Source: Rugamonas rivuli
GTDB taxonomy: Bacteria; Pseudomonadota; Gammaproteobacteria; Burkholderiales; Burkholderiaceae_D
DNA length: 64,000 nt
Reading direction: 5' to 3'
Assembly (NCBI RefSeq): GCF_009380165.1
Contig: NZ_WHUF01000001.1
Location: 310,001 to 374,000 of the forward strand
Shown here: one piece after another, positions 43,184 to 52,769 of the stretch
Layout: each line of letters begins with the position of its first letter
Position numbering within the stretch: the stretch's first letter is position 1
Program-made: the position numbers and the translations under genes
Notes under the pieces: generated by a model
Databases searched by the model: none
Told to the model about the DNA's origin: nothing
What the model saw: the letters and a program-made list of their open reading frames with translations, nothing else

Positions 43184-43378
43184 ATGACTCAGAATCAAAA
43201 ACCGCAAGATACCAGCAAACAATCGGGCACGCCGGGCTCGCAGCAGAGCGGCACCCGCGGCGGCAGCCAGCAGCAGAGCGTGGATACCAGCCGCGATACG
43301 AAGAACAAGGAAAACAGCGATCCAGCCCAGCGCCAGTCGGGCAGCCGCGATGAACGAGGCAACCGCGACGAGCGCTGA
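43184..43378 (+). CDS. Small, highly hydrophilic, disorder-prone protein
   Basis: 64 residues from the ATG at 43184, which follows AGGAG at 6 bases. Composed almost only of Gln, Ser, Gly, Thr, Arg, Asp and Lys (NQKPQDTSKQSGTPGSQQSG and a DERGNRDER end), with no hydrophobic core. It resembles stress or desiccation-type hydrophilins and short conserved Oxalobacteraceae proteins. A longer frame to 43091 is less convincing. Function unknown. Confidence 0.6.
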   Translation: MTQNQKPQDTSKQSGTPGSQQSGTRGGSQQQSVDTSRDTKNKENSDPAQRQSGSRDERGNRDER

Positions 43379-43398
43379 TCTCCTGCTGATGTTTTAGC

Positions 43399-44388
43399 TT
43401 ATTGCTGGGCTTCCGGATACAGGCCGTGCACGCGGCCGAACAGCCGGGTCAGGCCCAGCAGGGCGTCGATGTGCGGGGTGGCCAGCTGCAAGCGCTGGCC
43501 GATCTCGCGCACGGCCGCCACCAAGGCGTCCAGTTCCAGCATGCGGCCGGCTTCGGCGTCTTGCAGCATGGAGCTTTTGAATGCGCCCAACTTGCGCGTC
43601 ACCAGATGGCGCTGCTCGGGCGTTTCGGCGATATGGCAGCCGATGCGCTCGCCAATAACGGCCGCTTCACGCATGGCCGCGCGGCAGAACTCGGCCACCA
43701 GTTGGTCGTCCAGGATACGGTCCGCCGTCGCGCCGGTGATGGCCGACACCGGATTCAGGGTCATATTTCCCCATAATTTATACCAAATGTCGTAGCGGAC
43801 GTCGGCCGATACCTTGACGTCGAAGCCGCCGGCGCGCAGCAGTGCGCCCAGCTGTTGGGCGCGTTCGGAATCGCCGCCCGCCGGTTCGCCGACGATCAGG
43901 CCATTGCCCATCTTGTGGCTGACCAGTCCCGGTGAAGGTGTGGAGGTGCTGGCGTGGACCACGCAGCCCAGCATCTGGCGGTAGGGCAGCGCGGCGGCGA
44001 TGGCGCCGCCCGGGTCGACGCTGGCCAGCGGTTCATCGCCGATAGCCGCTACGCCCTGTCCAAACCACCAGGGCACGCCGTTCATGGCGGGCAGGATGAT
44101 GGTGTCCGGGGTGAGCAGCGGGGCGATCTGTTGAGCCACGGCGGCCAGCGCCTGGCCTTTGACGGCGATGATGACCACGTCCTGCGGGCCGAGCTCGGCT
44201 GCGTTGTCGCTGGCGCGGGCGGGCGCCTGGATCAGGGTGTCGGCTTGTTGCAGGCGCCAGCCGTGCTGGCGCAGGGCGGCCAGGGTGTCGCTGCGCGCGT
44301 AGGCGCTCAGATCGCAGGCCTGGGCCGCAGCGAGGCGTGCGCCGATAAATCCGCCAATGGCGCCGGCGCCGACTATGCATACCTTCAT
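43399..44388 (-). CDS. panE: 2-dehydropantoate 2-reductase
   Basis: 329 residues. NADPH-binding GAGAIGGFIGARL at the N-terminus; the helical C-terminal domain has the family residues VRYDIWYKLWGNMTLNPVSAITG (catalytic-type lysine in WYKLWGN). Reduces ketopantoate to pantoate in the coenzyme A pathway; cytosolic. GGAG lies 6 bases before the ATG. Genomes of this group often carry several PanE-like paralogues, so another ketoacid substrate is possible. The next gene on the strand ends 92 bp upstream after a terminator, so this is its own unit. Confidence 0.87.
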   Translation of the reverse strand: MKVCIVGAGAIGGFIGARLAAAQACDLSAYARSDTLAALRQHGWRLQQADTLIQAPARASDNAAELGPQDVVIIAVKGQALAAVAQQIAPLLTPDTIILPAMNGVPWWFGQGVAAIGDEPLASVDPGGAIAAALPYRQMLGCVVHASTSTPSPGLVSHKMGNGLIVGEPAGGDSERAQQLGALLRAGGFDVKVSADVRYDIWYKLWGNMTLNPVSAITGATADRILDDQLVAEFCRAAMREAAVIGERIGCHIAETPEQRHLVTRKLGAFKSSMLQDAEAGRMLELDALVAAVREIGQRLQLATPHIDALLGLTRLFGRVHGLYPEAQQ

Positions 44389-44435
44389 TGAATACTCCGT
44401 GTGGGGAAAGTTTGCTTATTTTGCCACAGGAGGGA

Positions 44436-44463
44436 AAGCCCGGCTGGCAGTGCAGCCGGGCTT
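44436..44463 (-). terminator. Terminator hairpin after the MFS gene
   Basis: A perfect 11-bp stem (AAGCCCGGCTG at 44436-44446, CAGCCGGGCTT at 44453-44463) with 6-nt loop. On the minus strand only two T follow, so it is a strong hairpin with a short tail. Confidence 0.65.
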
Positions 44464-44479
44464 GGTCAGGCGGGGACGA

Positions 44480-45832
44480 TCAGTTGCGGATGTCGAGGCG
44501 GCGGTTCAGGCTCAGCGCTGCCAGCGAGCAGACCGCGCCGGACAGCAGGTAAAGCCCCACATACGCCAGGCCGAACTGCGACGACACGCCCAGCGCCACC
44601 AGCGGTGCGAAACCTGCGCCAACCAGCCACGCCAGATCCGACGTGAAGGCCGCGCCGGTGTAGCGGTACTGCGCCGGGAAGTTGGCGGTGACAGCGCCGG
44701 CAGCCTGGCCGTACGACAGGCCCAGCAGAGCGAAGCCCAGCATGATGAAGGTATCCTGCGCGCCTTCGCCGCCGTTGAGCAGCATCGGCACGAAGCCGCT
44801 GAACACCGCGATCAGGATGGCCAGCGTGCCCAGCGTGCGGCGGCGGCCGATGCGGTCGGCGATGACGCCGGAAGCCACCACGCCCACAGCCATCAGCACC
44901 ACGCCTATCATCTGCGTGCCGAGGAAGCCGGATACCGAACGCGGCGAGTAAATCGTGATCCACGACAGCGGGAACACCGTCACCAGGTGGAACAGCGCGT
45001 AGCTGGCCAGCGCGGCGAGGGCGCCGATGATCAGGTTGCGGCCCTGCGAGCTGGCCATTTCCATCACGCTGGTCGGTTGCAGCTCGCGCTCTTCCAGCAG
45101 CTTGGCGTATTCGCTGGTCGAGGTCAGGCGCAGGCGGGCGAACAGCGCCACCACGTTGATGGCGAAAGCCACGTAGAACGGATAGCGCCAGCCCCAGTCC
45201 ATGAAGTCGAGGTCGGTCAGGTTGCCGATCAGGTACCAGAACAGGCCGGCGGCGATGAAGAAGCCGGTCGGCGCGCCGAGCTGGCCCAGCATGGCGTACC
45301 AGCCGCGCTTGTTCTCCGGCGCGTTCAGCGCCAGCAGCGACGGCAGGCCGTCCCACGAGCCGCCCAGCGAGAGGCCTTGGCCGATGCGCAACACCGACAA
45401 GATCAAGATGGCGTAGAAGCCGCTGTCGGCGTAGGATGGCAGGAAGGCAATGCCGGCGGTGGTCGAACCCAGCAGCAGCAGCGCCCCGGTCAGCTTGGCC
45501 TCACGCCCGTAGCGGCGCTGAATCGCCATCGAGATGACGGTACCGATAGGCCTTGCAATAAAGGCAAAAGAAAAGATGGTGAACGCATAAAGAGTCCCTT
45601 CCAGGCGCCCGTCGAACGGGAACAGCAGCGAAGGGAACACGAGTACTGAAGCAATCGCGTAGACAAAGAAATCGAAATACTCGGAAGCGCGCCCGATGAC
45701 GACGCCGACCGCTATTTCGCCGGGGGAGATGTGGTCGTCGTCCCGGGTGTTGATGTTGCGTGCATCGTTACCGGCCTGAGATGGTTCTTGGGCGCCAACC
45801 TGCACGCCATTTGGTGTAGTCGTAGTGGCCAT
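44480..45832 (-). CDS. MFS transporter, metabolite:H+ symporter type
   Basis: 450 residues with a polar N-terminal tail of about 40 residues, then 12 membrane helices. IGRASEYFDFFVYAIASVLVFP and the ARPIGTVI-RRYGREAKL loop are typical of the MHS branch (shikimate, ketoglutarate, citrate or proline/betaine-type carriers). The substrate is not readable. Inner membrane. It diverges from the cyo operon with a 133-bp gap that holds promoters for both. Read-through into panE is prevented by a stem-loop after its stop. Confidence 0.88.
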   Translation of the reverse strand: MATTTTPNGVQVGAQEPSQAGNDARNINTRDDDHISPGEIAVGVVIGRASEYFDFFVYAIASVLVFPSLLFPFDGRLEGTLYAFTIFSFAFIARPIGTVISMAIQRRYGREAKLTGALLLLGSTTAGIAFLPSYADSGFYAILILSVLRIGQGLSLGGSWDGLPSLLALNAPENKRGWYAMLGQLGAPTGFFIAAGLFWYLIGNLTDLDFMDWGWRYPFYVAFAINVVALFARLRLTSTSEYAKLLEERELQPTSVMEMASSQGRNLIIGALAALASYALFHLVTVFPLSWITIYSPRSVSGFLGTQMIGVVLMAVGVVASGVIADRIGRRRTLGTLAILIAVFSGFVPMLLNGGEGAQDTFIMLGFALLGLSYGQAAGAVTANFPAQYRYTGAAFTSDLAWLVGAGFAPLVALGVSSQFGLAYVGLYLLSGAVCSLAALSLNRRLDIRN

Positions 45833-45923
45833 AATCTCTGTCTCTGTGCGTTGATATTTTTATCACGATCATGTCCTGGCACCTGGGACAAAGTGTCCAA
45901 TGGCAAGAACATTCCGTGATTGG

Positions 45924-45951
45924 TACAGTAACACATCATCCACATACTGTA
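45924..45951. promoter_or_regulatory. Inverted repeat ahead of cyoA
   Basis: TACAGTA (45924-45930) and TACTGTA (45945-45951) form an exact inverted repeat with a 14-bp spacer, ending 15 bp before the cyoA start. It is a candidate regulator site for the oxidase operon; the binding protein is unknown. Confidence 0.4.
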
Positions 45952-45965
45952 ACGTAGATTACCTC

Positions 45966-46967
45966 ATGATTCCTCCTCTCGCGCGTCGTGGACTGTTCCT
46001 CGCACCGCTGTTGTGGCTAGCAGGCTGCAACACGGTCGTGTTGAATCCGTCCGGTGATATCGCCGCCCAGCAGGCACACCTTGTTGTTGTGTCAACTCTG
46101 CTGATGCTGTTGATTATCGTACCCGTCATGTTCCTGATCTGCCTGTTCGCCTGGCGCTACCGGAAGTCCAACACTTCCGCCGAGTACAAGCCGGACTGGG
46201 ATCACTCCACCAAACTCGAACTGCTGATCTGGGGCGCTCCGCTGCTGATCATCATCGTCCTCGGTCTGATCACCTGGATCTACACCCACTTGCTGGACCC
46301 ATACCGTCCGCTGAGCCGCATCGATGAAAATCGTCCGGTCGCCGTCGGCGTCAAGCCGCTGGAAGTGCAGGTCGTGGCCATGGACTGGAAGTGGATGTTC
46401 ATCTACCCGGAACAAGGCATCGCCACCGTCAACGAGTTGGTGACGCCGATCGACGTGCCGGTACGTTTCCACATGACCTCGTCGAGCGTGATGAATGCGT
46501 TCTACATCCCTGCGCTGGCCGGTATGGTCTACACCATGCCTAGCATGGAAACCCAGCTGAACGCGGTGATGAACAAGGTGGGCGTGTACGACGGCTTCTC
46601 GTCGAACTACAGCGGCGCCGGTTTCTCGGACATGAAGTTCAAGTACCACGGCGTGAGCCAGTCCGACTTCGACGCCTGGGTAGCGAAAACCCGCGCAGGC
46701 GGCGGCACGCTGACCCGCGCCGGCTACCTGGACCTGGACAAGCCGACCATCAAGCATCCGATCATGCACTTCGGCAGCGTCGATAAAGGCCTGTACGACC
46801 TGGTGCTGAACCGCTGCGTGGCCGAAGGTTCGGTCTGCATGAATGCCCAGATGGAGCAGGACGCCATGCGCATGCAGGCTGCCGCTGCCGCGAAAGATCT
46901 GCCGAAAGATGTGTGCGAACCAGCTAAAGTCGCCACCGCCACGGCTCAACCAATCCGTAAAGAATGA
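45966..46967 (+). CDS. cyoA: Cytochrome bo3 ubiquinol oxidase subunit II
   Basis: 333 residues from the ATG at 45966, chosen because it opens a lipoprotein signal with lipobox LAGC ([15 protein letters not shown]); an upstream start at 45900 would bury it. Two membrane helices follow, then the periplasmic cupredoxin domain ([20 protein letters not shown]), which lacks the CuA-binding cysteines as expected for a quinol oxidase. Part of the terminal oxidase that reduces oxygen with ubiquinol and pumps protons. First gene of cyoABCD-SURF1-regB-regA. Confidence 0.95.
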   Translation: MIPPLARRGLFLAPLLWLAGCNTVVLNPSGDIAAQQAHLVVVSTLLMLLIIVPVMFLICLFAWRYRKSNTSAEYKPDWDHSTKLELLIWGAPLLIIIVLGLITWIYTHLLDPYRPLSRIDENRPVAVGVKPLEVQVVAMDWKWMFIYPEQGIATVNELVTPIDVPVRFHMTSSSVMNAFYIPALAGMVYTMPSMETQLNAVMNKVGVYDGFSSNYSGAGFSDMKFKYHGVSQSDFDAWVAKTRAGGGTLTRAGYLDLDKPTIKHPIMHFGSVDKGLYDLVLNRCVAEGSVCMNAQMEQDAMRMQAAAAAKDLPKDVCEPAKVATATAQPIRKE

Positions 46968-46969
46968 CC

Positions 46970-48970
46970 ATGTCTGATCTCAACCTGACCAAACTGATCT
47001 TTGGGCGGCTGTCGCTGGAAGCAATTCCATACCACGAGCCCATCCTGATCGGCACCTTCGCCATGGTGGCAATCGGCGGCCTCGCGCTGCTGGCCGTCAT
47101 GTTCAAATTCCGCCTGTGGGGCCCGCTGTGGCGCGACTGGATCACCTCCATCGACCACAAGAAAATCGGCATCATGTACATGGTGCTGGCGATCGTCATG
47201 CTGCTGCGCGGCTTCGCCGATGCGCTGATGATGCGCGCCCAACAAGCGATCGCCTTCGGCGACAACGCCGGCATGCTGCCGCCGCACCACTACGACCAGA
47301 TCTTCACGGCCCACGGCACGATCATGATCTTCTTCGTGGCGATGCCGCTGGTGACGGGCCTGATGAACTACGTGGTGCCGCTGCAGATCGGTGCGCGCGA
47401 CGTGTCCTTCCCGTTCCTGAACAACTTCTCGTTCTGGATGACCACCTTCGGCGCCATGCTGACCATGGTCTCGCTGTTCATCGGCGAATTCGGCCGCACC
47501 GGCTGGCTGGCTTTCCCGCCGCTGTCGGGCATCGCCGCCTCGCCTGATGTCGGGGTCGATTACTACATCTGGTCGCTGCAGGTGGCCGGGGTAGGGACGA
47601 CACTGTCGGGCGTCAACCTGATCGCCACCATCGTCAAGATGCGCGCCCCAGGCATGACCCTGATGAAAATGCCGGTCTTCACCTGGACCGCACTGTGCAC
47701 CAATGCACTGATCGTCGCGACCTTCCCGATCCTGGCCGTCACCCTGGCCATGCTGTCGCTGGACCGCATGGTCGGCACCAACTTCTTCACCAACGACCTC
47801 GGCGGCAACCCGATGTTGTACGTCAACCTGATCTGGATCTGGGGCCACCCTGAGGTCTACATCCTGGTGCTGCCGGTATTCGGCGTGTTCTCGGAAATCG
47901 TGTCGACGTTCTCGGCCAAGCGCCTGTTCGGCTACACCTCGATGGTGTATGCGACCGTCGTGATCACCATCCTGTCCTACCTGGTATGGCTGCACCACTT
48001 CTTCACGATGGGCTCCGGCGCGTCGGTGAACTCGTTCTTCGGCATTACCACGATGATCATCTCGATCCCGACCGGGGCCAAGATCTTCAACTGGCTGTTC
48101 ACCATGTACAAAGGCCGCGTGCGTTTCGACGTGCCTATGCTGTGGACCGTCGGCTTCATGCTGACCTTCACCATCGGCGGCATGACCGGCGTGATGCTGG
48201 CCGTACCACCTGCCGACTTCGTGCTGCACAACTCGCTGTTCCTGATCGCCCACTTCCACAACGTCATCATCGGCGGCGTGGTGTTCGGCTGCTTCGCCGG
48301 CCTGAACTACTGGTTCCCTAAAGCCTTCGGCTTCAAGCTGGACGAGTTCTGGGGCAAGGTATCGTTCTGGTGCTGGCTGGTGGGCTTCTGGGTTGCCTTC
48401 ACGCCGCTGTACGTGATGGGCTTCATGGGCGTGACCCGCCGCATGAACCACTTCGAAGATCCTTCGCTGCAAAAATGGTTCGTGATCGCCGCCATCGGCG
48501 CGCTGATCATCGCCGCAGGTATCGGCGCGATGCTGGTGCAGTTCTACGTCAGCTGGAAGAACCGCGACGCGCTGCGCGACGTCACCGGCGACCCATGGGG
48601 CGGCCGTACGCTGGAGTGGGCGACCTCGTCGCCACCGCCGGACTACAACTTCGCCTTCACGCCAGTGGTGCATGAGAGCGACAGCTGGGCCGACATGAAG
48701 GCCAACAACTACAAGCGTCCGACCAAAGGCTTCGTGGCCATCCACATGCCGAAGAACACCGCTGCCGGCTTCATCATCTCGGCACTGACGTTCGGCCTGG
48801 GCTTCGCCATGGTTTGGCAGATGTGGATCCCGGCTGCCCTGGCGTTCGTCGCCATGATGGCCGCCATCATCACGCACACCTTTAACTACAAGCGCGATTA
48901 CTACATCCCTGCGGAAGAAGTCGTCCGCACCGAAGAAGCGCATACTCGTTTGCTGGAAAGCCATGTCTGA
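46970..48970 (+). CDS. cyoB: Cytochrome bo3 ubiquinol oxidase subunit I
   Basis: 666 residues. The heme-copper core is complete: [40 protein letters not shown] with the low-spin heme histidine, [12 protein letters not shown] with the CuB histidine and cross-linked tyrosine, [10 protein letters not shown], and [13 protein letters not shown] with the heme ligands. Reading follows the E. coli subunit closely. An ATG at 46964 overlapping the cyoA stop (ATGA) is an alternative start that adds two residues. It overlaps cyoC by 8 bp. Confidence 0.97.
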   Translation: MSDLNLTKLIFGRLSLEAIPYHEPILIGTFAMVAIGGLALLAVMFKFRLWGPLWRDWITSIDHKKIGIMYMVLAIVMLLRGFADALMMRAQQAIAFGDNAGMLPPHHYDQIFTAHGTIMIFFVAMPLVTGLMNYVVPLQIGARDVSFPFLNNFSFWMTTFGAMLTMVSLFIGEFGRTGWLAFPPLSGIAASPDVGVDYYIWSLQVAGVGTTLSGVNLIATIVKMRAPGMTLMKMPVFTWTALCTNALIVATFPILAVTLAMLSLDRMVGTNFFTNDLGGNPMLYVNLIWIWGHPEVYILVLPVFGVFSEIVSTFSAKRLFGYTSMVYATVVITILSYLVWLHHFFTMGSGASVNSFFGITTMIISIPTGAKIFNWLFTMYKGRVRFDVPMLWTVGFMLTFTIGGMTGVMLAVPPADFVLHNSLFLIAHFHNVIIGGVVFGCFAGLNYWFPKAFGFKLDEFWGKVSFWCWLVGFWVAFTPLYVMGFMGVTRRMNHFEDPSLQKWFVIAAIGALIIAAGIGAMLVQFYVSWKNRDALRDVTGDPWGGRTLEWATSSPPPDYNFAFTPVVHESDSWADMKANNYKRPTKGFVAIHMPKNTAAGFIISALTFGLGFAMVWQMWIPAALAFVAMMAAIITHTFNYKRDYYIPAEEVVRTEEAHTRLLESHV

Positions 48971-49592
48971 AACTATCGCTAACGGCGCCGTGAGCGCCGA
49001 CCCAAGCGCACGCTACTACGTGCGCGAACACCACCCGGAGAACGGCACGCTGCTGGGCTTCTGGCTCTACCTGATGAGCGACTGCCTGCTGTTCGCCGGC
49101 CTGTTCGCGGCGTACGCCGTGCTAGGCCGCAACTACGCGGGCGGTCCGACCGGCGCCGAGCTGTTCGACCTGCCGACCGTGGCGCTCAACACCGGCTTCC
49201 TGCTGATGTCGTCGATCACCTACGGCTTCGCGATGATCGCCTCGCAGCGTAAAAACCTGAAGGCCACCATCGTCTGGCTGCTGATCACCGGTGCGTTCGG
49301 CATGGCCTTCCTGTACCTGGAACTGGACGAGTTCGTCCACCTGATCCACGAAGGCGCGGGCCCGCAACGCAGCGCGTTCCTGACCTCGTTCTTCGCGCTG
49401 GTCGGCACCCACGGCCTGCACGTGACCTTCGGTTCGATCTGGCTGATCACGCTGGTGTTCCAGCTGGCTAAGCACGGCCTGACGCCTGAGAACAACCGTC
49501 GCCTGATGTGCCTGTCGATGTTCTGGCACTTCCTGGACGTGATCTGGATCGGCGTATTTACCTTTGTCTACCTGATGGGAGTCCTGCCATGA
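48963..49592 (+). CDS. cyoC: Cytochrome bo3 ubiquinol oxidase subunit III
   Basis: 209 residues, five membrane helices. [32 protein letters not shown] and the late [19 protein letters not shown] are the heme-copper oxidase subunit III signatures. Stabilises the catalytic core. Starts within the end of cyoB and its stop overlaps the cyoD start (ATGA). Confidence 0.96.
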   Translation: MSETIANGAVSADPSARYYVREHHPENGTLLGFWLYLMSDCLLFAGLFAAYAVLGRNYAGGPTGAELFDLPTVALNTGFLLMSSITYGFAMIASQRKNLKATIVWLLITGAFGMAFLYLELDEFVHLIHEGAGPQRSAFLTSFFALVGTHGLHVTFGSIWLITLVFQLAKHGLTPENNRRLMCLSMFWHFLDVIWIGVFTFVYLMGVLP

Positions 49593-49996
49593 GCGCACAC
49601 AATCACGACCACCACGGTCACGGTCATGACGACCACGGCCACGGCCATGAAGCAGGCGCCCACGGCAGCCTGAAGGACTACGCGATCGGCTTCATGCTGT
49701 CGGTGATCCTGACCGCGATTCCGTTCTACCTGGTCATGACCAAGGCCTTCGACAAGTCCAGCACCACCGCTGCGGTGATCCTGGCCTTCGCGGCGGTGCA
49801 GGTAGTGGTGCACATGGTGTACTTCCTGCACATGAACGGCAAGATCGAAGGCGGCTGGTCGCTGCTGGCGACCATGTTCACGCTGGTGCTGCTGGTCATC
49901 GTACTGGCCGGTTCGATCTGGGTCATGTACCACATGAACGTCAACATGATGCCGTCCATGGGTACGGACGTGCACAACATGCGCGACATGCAATGA
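49589..49996 (+). CDS. cyoD: Cytochrome bo3 ubiquinol oxidase subunit IV
   Basis: 135 residues with three membrane helices after a histidine-rich head (HNHDHHGHGHDDHGHGH, about residues 4-20). The body (SLKDYAIGFMLSVILTAIPF, HMVYFLHMN) is the CyoD pattern; this subunit helps assemble CuB. The unusually His-rich cytosolic tail could bind copper or another metal, which would suit assembly of the copper site; this is a guess. Starts at the cyoC stop and overlaps the SURF1 gene by ATGA. Confidence 0.94.
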   Translation: MSAHNHDHHGHGHDDHGHGHEAGAHGSLKDYAIGFMLSVILTAIPFYLVMTKAFDKSSTTAAVILAFAAVQVVVHMVYFLHMNGKIEGGWSLLATMFTLVLLVIVLAGSIWVMYHMNVNMMPSMGTDVHNMRDMQ

Positions 49997-50778
49997 CGAC
50001 GGGGGCATCGCGCCCACGTTCCCGCGCCCTGCGCGTCAGCCTGGCCATTGCGGCCGGGTTGATGTTCGCAGGGTTTTTTGCTTTGGGGACCTGGCAAATA
50101 TTCCGCCTGCAATGGAAGCTGGCCTTGATCGAGCGCGTCGAGCAGCGCGTGCATGCGGCGCCGGTGGCGGCGCCCGCCAGCGCGCAATGGCCGCAGCTGA
50201 ACGCCGAGGCCGACGACTACCGCCGCGTGCAGCTCAGCGGCGTCTACCTGCAAGGCTCGGACACGCAAGTGCTGGCCTCGCTGGACCGTGGCATAGGCTA
50301 CTGGGTGCTGACGCCGCTGTGCACGGCCGACGGCGGCATCGTCATGGTCAACCGCGGCTTCATCCGCGCCGGTTCCGGCGGCTGGGCCCCGCAGCCCGCG
50401 CCGCCTGCCGCTGCGGCCGATGCCTGCGCCGCCGCCCGCGTTGCCGGCACTGCGCCGGTCAGCATCAGCGGTCTGTTGCGGATGGGCGAGGCGTCCGGCC
50501 GCCTGCGCCAGAACGAACCGGCGCGCAACTACTGGTACACGCGTGATGTGCAGGCCATCGCCCGCGCACGCGGCTTGCCGGCTGTGGCGCCATACTTCGT
50601 CGATGCCGACGCTGTCGCCGGCGCCGCCGAAGGTGCGCCCATCGGCGGCCTGACGGTGGTTTCCTTCGCCAACAGCCATTTGGTTTATGCTGTCACCTGG
50701 TTCGCGCTGGCACTGATGGTCGCCGGCGGCGCCGCATGGGTCGTCCGCGAGGGACGCAAACCACAAACTGACGCATAA
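49993..50778 (+). CDS. SURF1 family oxidase assembly protein
   Basis: 261 residues, one membrane helix at each end (VSLAIAAGLMFAGFFALGTWQ and YAVTWFALALMVAGGAAW) around a periplasmic domain. FALGTWQIFRLQWKLALIERV and the VMVNRGFI motif are the family hallmarks. SURF1 inserts heme a into aa3 oxidases; quinol-oxidase-linked relatives are known in Paracoccus (Surf1q). The position directly in the cyo operon, with ATGA overlap, argues for assembly of this bo3-type enzyme. Its stop is adjacent to the regB start. Confidence 0.9.
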   Translation: MTTGASRPRSRALRVSLAIAAGLMFAGFFALGTWQIFRLQWKLALIERVEQRVHAAPVAAPASAQWPQLNAEADDYRRVQLSGVYLQGSDTQVLASLDRGIGYWVLTPLCTADGGIVMVNRGFIRAGSGGWAPQPAPPAAAADACAAARVAGTAPVSISGLLRMGEASGRLRQNEPARNYWYTRDVQAIARARGLPAVAPYFVDADAVAGAAEGAPIGGLTVVSFANSHLVYAVTWFALALMVAGGAAWVVREGRKPQTDA

Positions 50779-52155
50779 ATGGCCAGGAAAAACGATAATC
50801 CATACGACCGGGGGCGTCCCAACGCGCCCGTGATCGAACCGCTGGCGGCGGTGAAGGCTTCGGCCAACACCATCACCCACGCGGCCGGCCACAAGAACAT
50901 GCAGCAGCTGATACAGCTGCGCTGGATCGCCGTGGTCGGCCAGATCACCACCATCTTCGCCGCCACCATGGTGTTCGAAGTGCAGCTGCCGTTGCCGGCC
51001 ATGCTGAACGTGCTGGCCTGCCTGATCGCCTTCAACATCGCCAGCACCCTGCGCTGGCAGGAAAACCAGGTGGTGTCCAACAGCGAGCTGCTGCTGGCGC
51101 TGACAGTCGATATCGCCAGCCTGACGGCGCAGCTCTACCTGAGCGGCGGCGCCACCAATCCCTTTGTGTTCCTGTACCTGCTGCATGTGATCCTGGGCGC
51201 GGTGCTGCTGGAGTCGTGGTCGACCTGGACCATCGTCGGCGTCACCGGCACCTGCATCGCCGGGCTGGCGCTGTTTTCCGAACCGCTGGCGCTGCCGCTG
51301 GATCATGCGCGCGGCATCCTCAGCCTGTATGTGCAGGGCATGCTGATCTGCTTCGTGCTGGATGCGGCGCTGCTGGTCATCTTCATCACGCGCATCATGC
51401 GCAATATGCGGGTAACGGCCACCAAGCTGGCCGACCTGCGCCAGCGCGCCGCCGAAGAAGACCACATCATCCGCATGGGCCTGCTGGCCTCGGGCGCGGC
51501 GCACGAGCTGGGCACGCCGCTGGCGACGCTGGCCGTCATCCTCGGCGACTGGAAGCATATGCCGGAGTTCAAGGCCAACGCCGAGCTGCTGGAAGAGATC
51601 GGCGAGATGCAGACCCAGCTCAAGCGCTGCAAGTCCATCGTCAGCGGCATCCTGCTGTCGGCCGGCGAGACGCGCGGCGAATCGTCGGCGGCCACCACCA
51701 TCAACACCTTCCTGGCCGAGCTGGTGGCGGAATGGCGCGTCGGGCGGCCGGTGGTGGCGTTTGAATTCGACAACCGCATCGCGCCGGATCATCCGGTAGT
51801 GTCCGACTCGACGCTGAAACAGATGATCTGCAATGTGCTCGACAACGCGCTGGAAGCGTCGCCGCAATGGCTGCGCATGGAGGCCAGCGTGGAAGAAGGC
51901 CAATTGGTGCTGCAGGTGATGGACGCTGGCCCCGGCTTCGCGCCCGACATCCTGGCGCAGCTGGGCAAGCCTTACAACTCCAGCAAGGGACGGCCGGGCG
52001 GAGGCCTGGGCCTGTTCCTGGTGGTGAACGTGGCGCGCACCTTGGGCGGCGCGGTCACGGCGTCGAACTGGCCGCAGGGCGGGGCGCTGGTGCGCCTGAC
52101 GCTGCCGCTGGCCGAGATCGAAATCAAACCGGAATCGAATCAATATGACTACTGA
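50779..52155 (+). CDS. regB: RegB/PrrB-type redox-sensing histidine kinase
   Basis: 458 residues. Six membrane helices in the N-terminal half; the quinone-site heptad GGATNPF is at 123-129. The phospho-acceptor H242 lies in AAHELGTPLATL, the exact RegB H-box, and the redox-active cysteine is kept as C284 in QLKRCKSIVSGIL. HATPase boxes follow (NVLDNALEA, GGGLGLFLV). RegB-type kinases sense the quinone pool and control respiration genes. Directly downstream of the bo3 oxidase genes (no gap), so it reads the state of the pool that this oxidase consumes. Confidence 0.92.
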   Translation: MARKNDNPYDRGRPNAPVIEPLAAVKASANTITHAAGHKNMQQLIQLRWIAVVGQITTIFAATMVFEVQLPLPAMLNVLACLIAFNIASTLRWQENQVVSNSELLLALTVDIASLTAQLYLSGGATNPFVFLYLLHVILGAVLLESWSTWTIVGVTGTCIAGLALFSEPLALPLDHARGILSLYVQGMLICFVLDAALLVIFITRIMRNMRVTATKLADLRQRAAEEDHIIRMGLLASGAAHELGTPLATLAVILGDWKHMPEFKANAELLEEIGEMQTQLKRCKSIVSGILLSAGETRGESSAATTINTFLAELVAEWRVGRPVVAFEFDNRIAPDHPVVSDSTLKQMICNVLDNALEASPQWLRMEASVEEGQLVLQVMDAGPGFAPDILAQLGKPYNSSKGRPGGGLGLFLVVNVARTLGGAVTASNWPQGGALVRLTLPLAEIEIKPESNQYDY

Positions 52156-52687
52156 AGAAGAACGCGTACTGTTGCTGGTCGAGGACGACGCCGCCTTCGC
52201 CCGCACCCTGGGGCGCTCCTTCGAACGGCGCGGCTACAAGGTGCTGCTGGCGGAGAACGTGGACGAGGCCAGCGCGCTGCTGGTCGACCACTCGCCGGGC
52301 TATGCGGTGGTGGACTTGAAATTGAAGGGCAATTCCTCCGGCCTGGCCTGCGTGCAGATGCTGCACCAGCACGACGCCGACATGCTGATCGTGGTGCTGA
52401 CCGGCTTCGCCAGCATCAACACGGCGGTGGAGGCGATCAAGCTGGGCGCCTGCCAGTACCTGGCCAAGCCATCCAACACGGACGACATCGAAGCGGCCTT
52501 CGAACACGTGGCCGGCGCGGCAGAGCTGGAGCTGACCAACCGCGCCACGTCGGTCAAGACGCTGGAGTGGGAGCACATCCACGCGGTGCTGGCGGAGACC
52601 GACTTCAACATCTCCGAAGCGGCTCGGCGGCTGGGCATGCACCGCCGCACGCTGGCGCGCAAGCTGGAGAAGCAGCGGGTTAAATAG
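52145..52687 (+). CDS. regA: RegA/PrrA/ActR-type response regulator
   Basis: 180 residues: a receiver domain (acidic pair E13-D14 region LLVEDD, phospho-acceptor D57 in YAVVDLKL, T and K switch residues in VVLTGFAS and YLAKP) and a short Fis-like helix-turn-helix (FNISEAARRLGMHRRTLARKL, about 157-177) without the AAA domain of NtrC. That is the exact RegA layout. Overlaps regB by 11 bp, so they are coupled. Probably binds the cyo promoter, closing a feedback loop. Confidence 0.92.
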   Translation: MTTEEERVLLLVEDDAAFARTLGRSFERRGYKVLLAENVDEASALLVDHSPGYAVVDLKLKGNSSGLACVQMLHQHDADMLIVVLTGFASINTAVEAIKLGACQYLAKPSNTDDIEAAFEHVAGAAELELTNRATSVKTLEWEHIHAVLAETDFNISEAARRLGMHRRTLARKLEKQRVK

Positions 52688-52769
52688 GGCGGCTGCCTAC
52701 TTGTCATATTTGCACTGTTTATGGTATTCTATTTTGTGCCATTTTGACATCATAAAACAGGAGCTTATT

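Noticed and set aside
46946..48964. Minus-strand frame of 672 codons opposite cyoB
   Set aside because: Shadow of the conserved oxidase gene; composition of His, Asp and Gln only.
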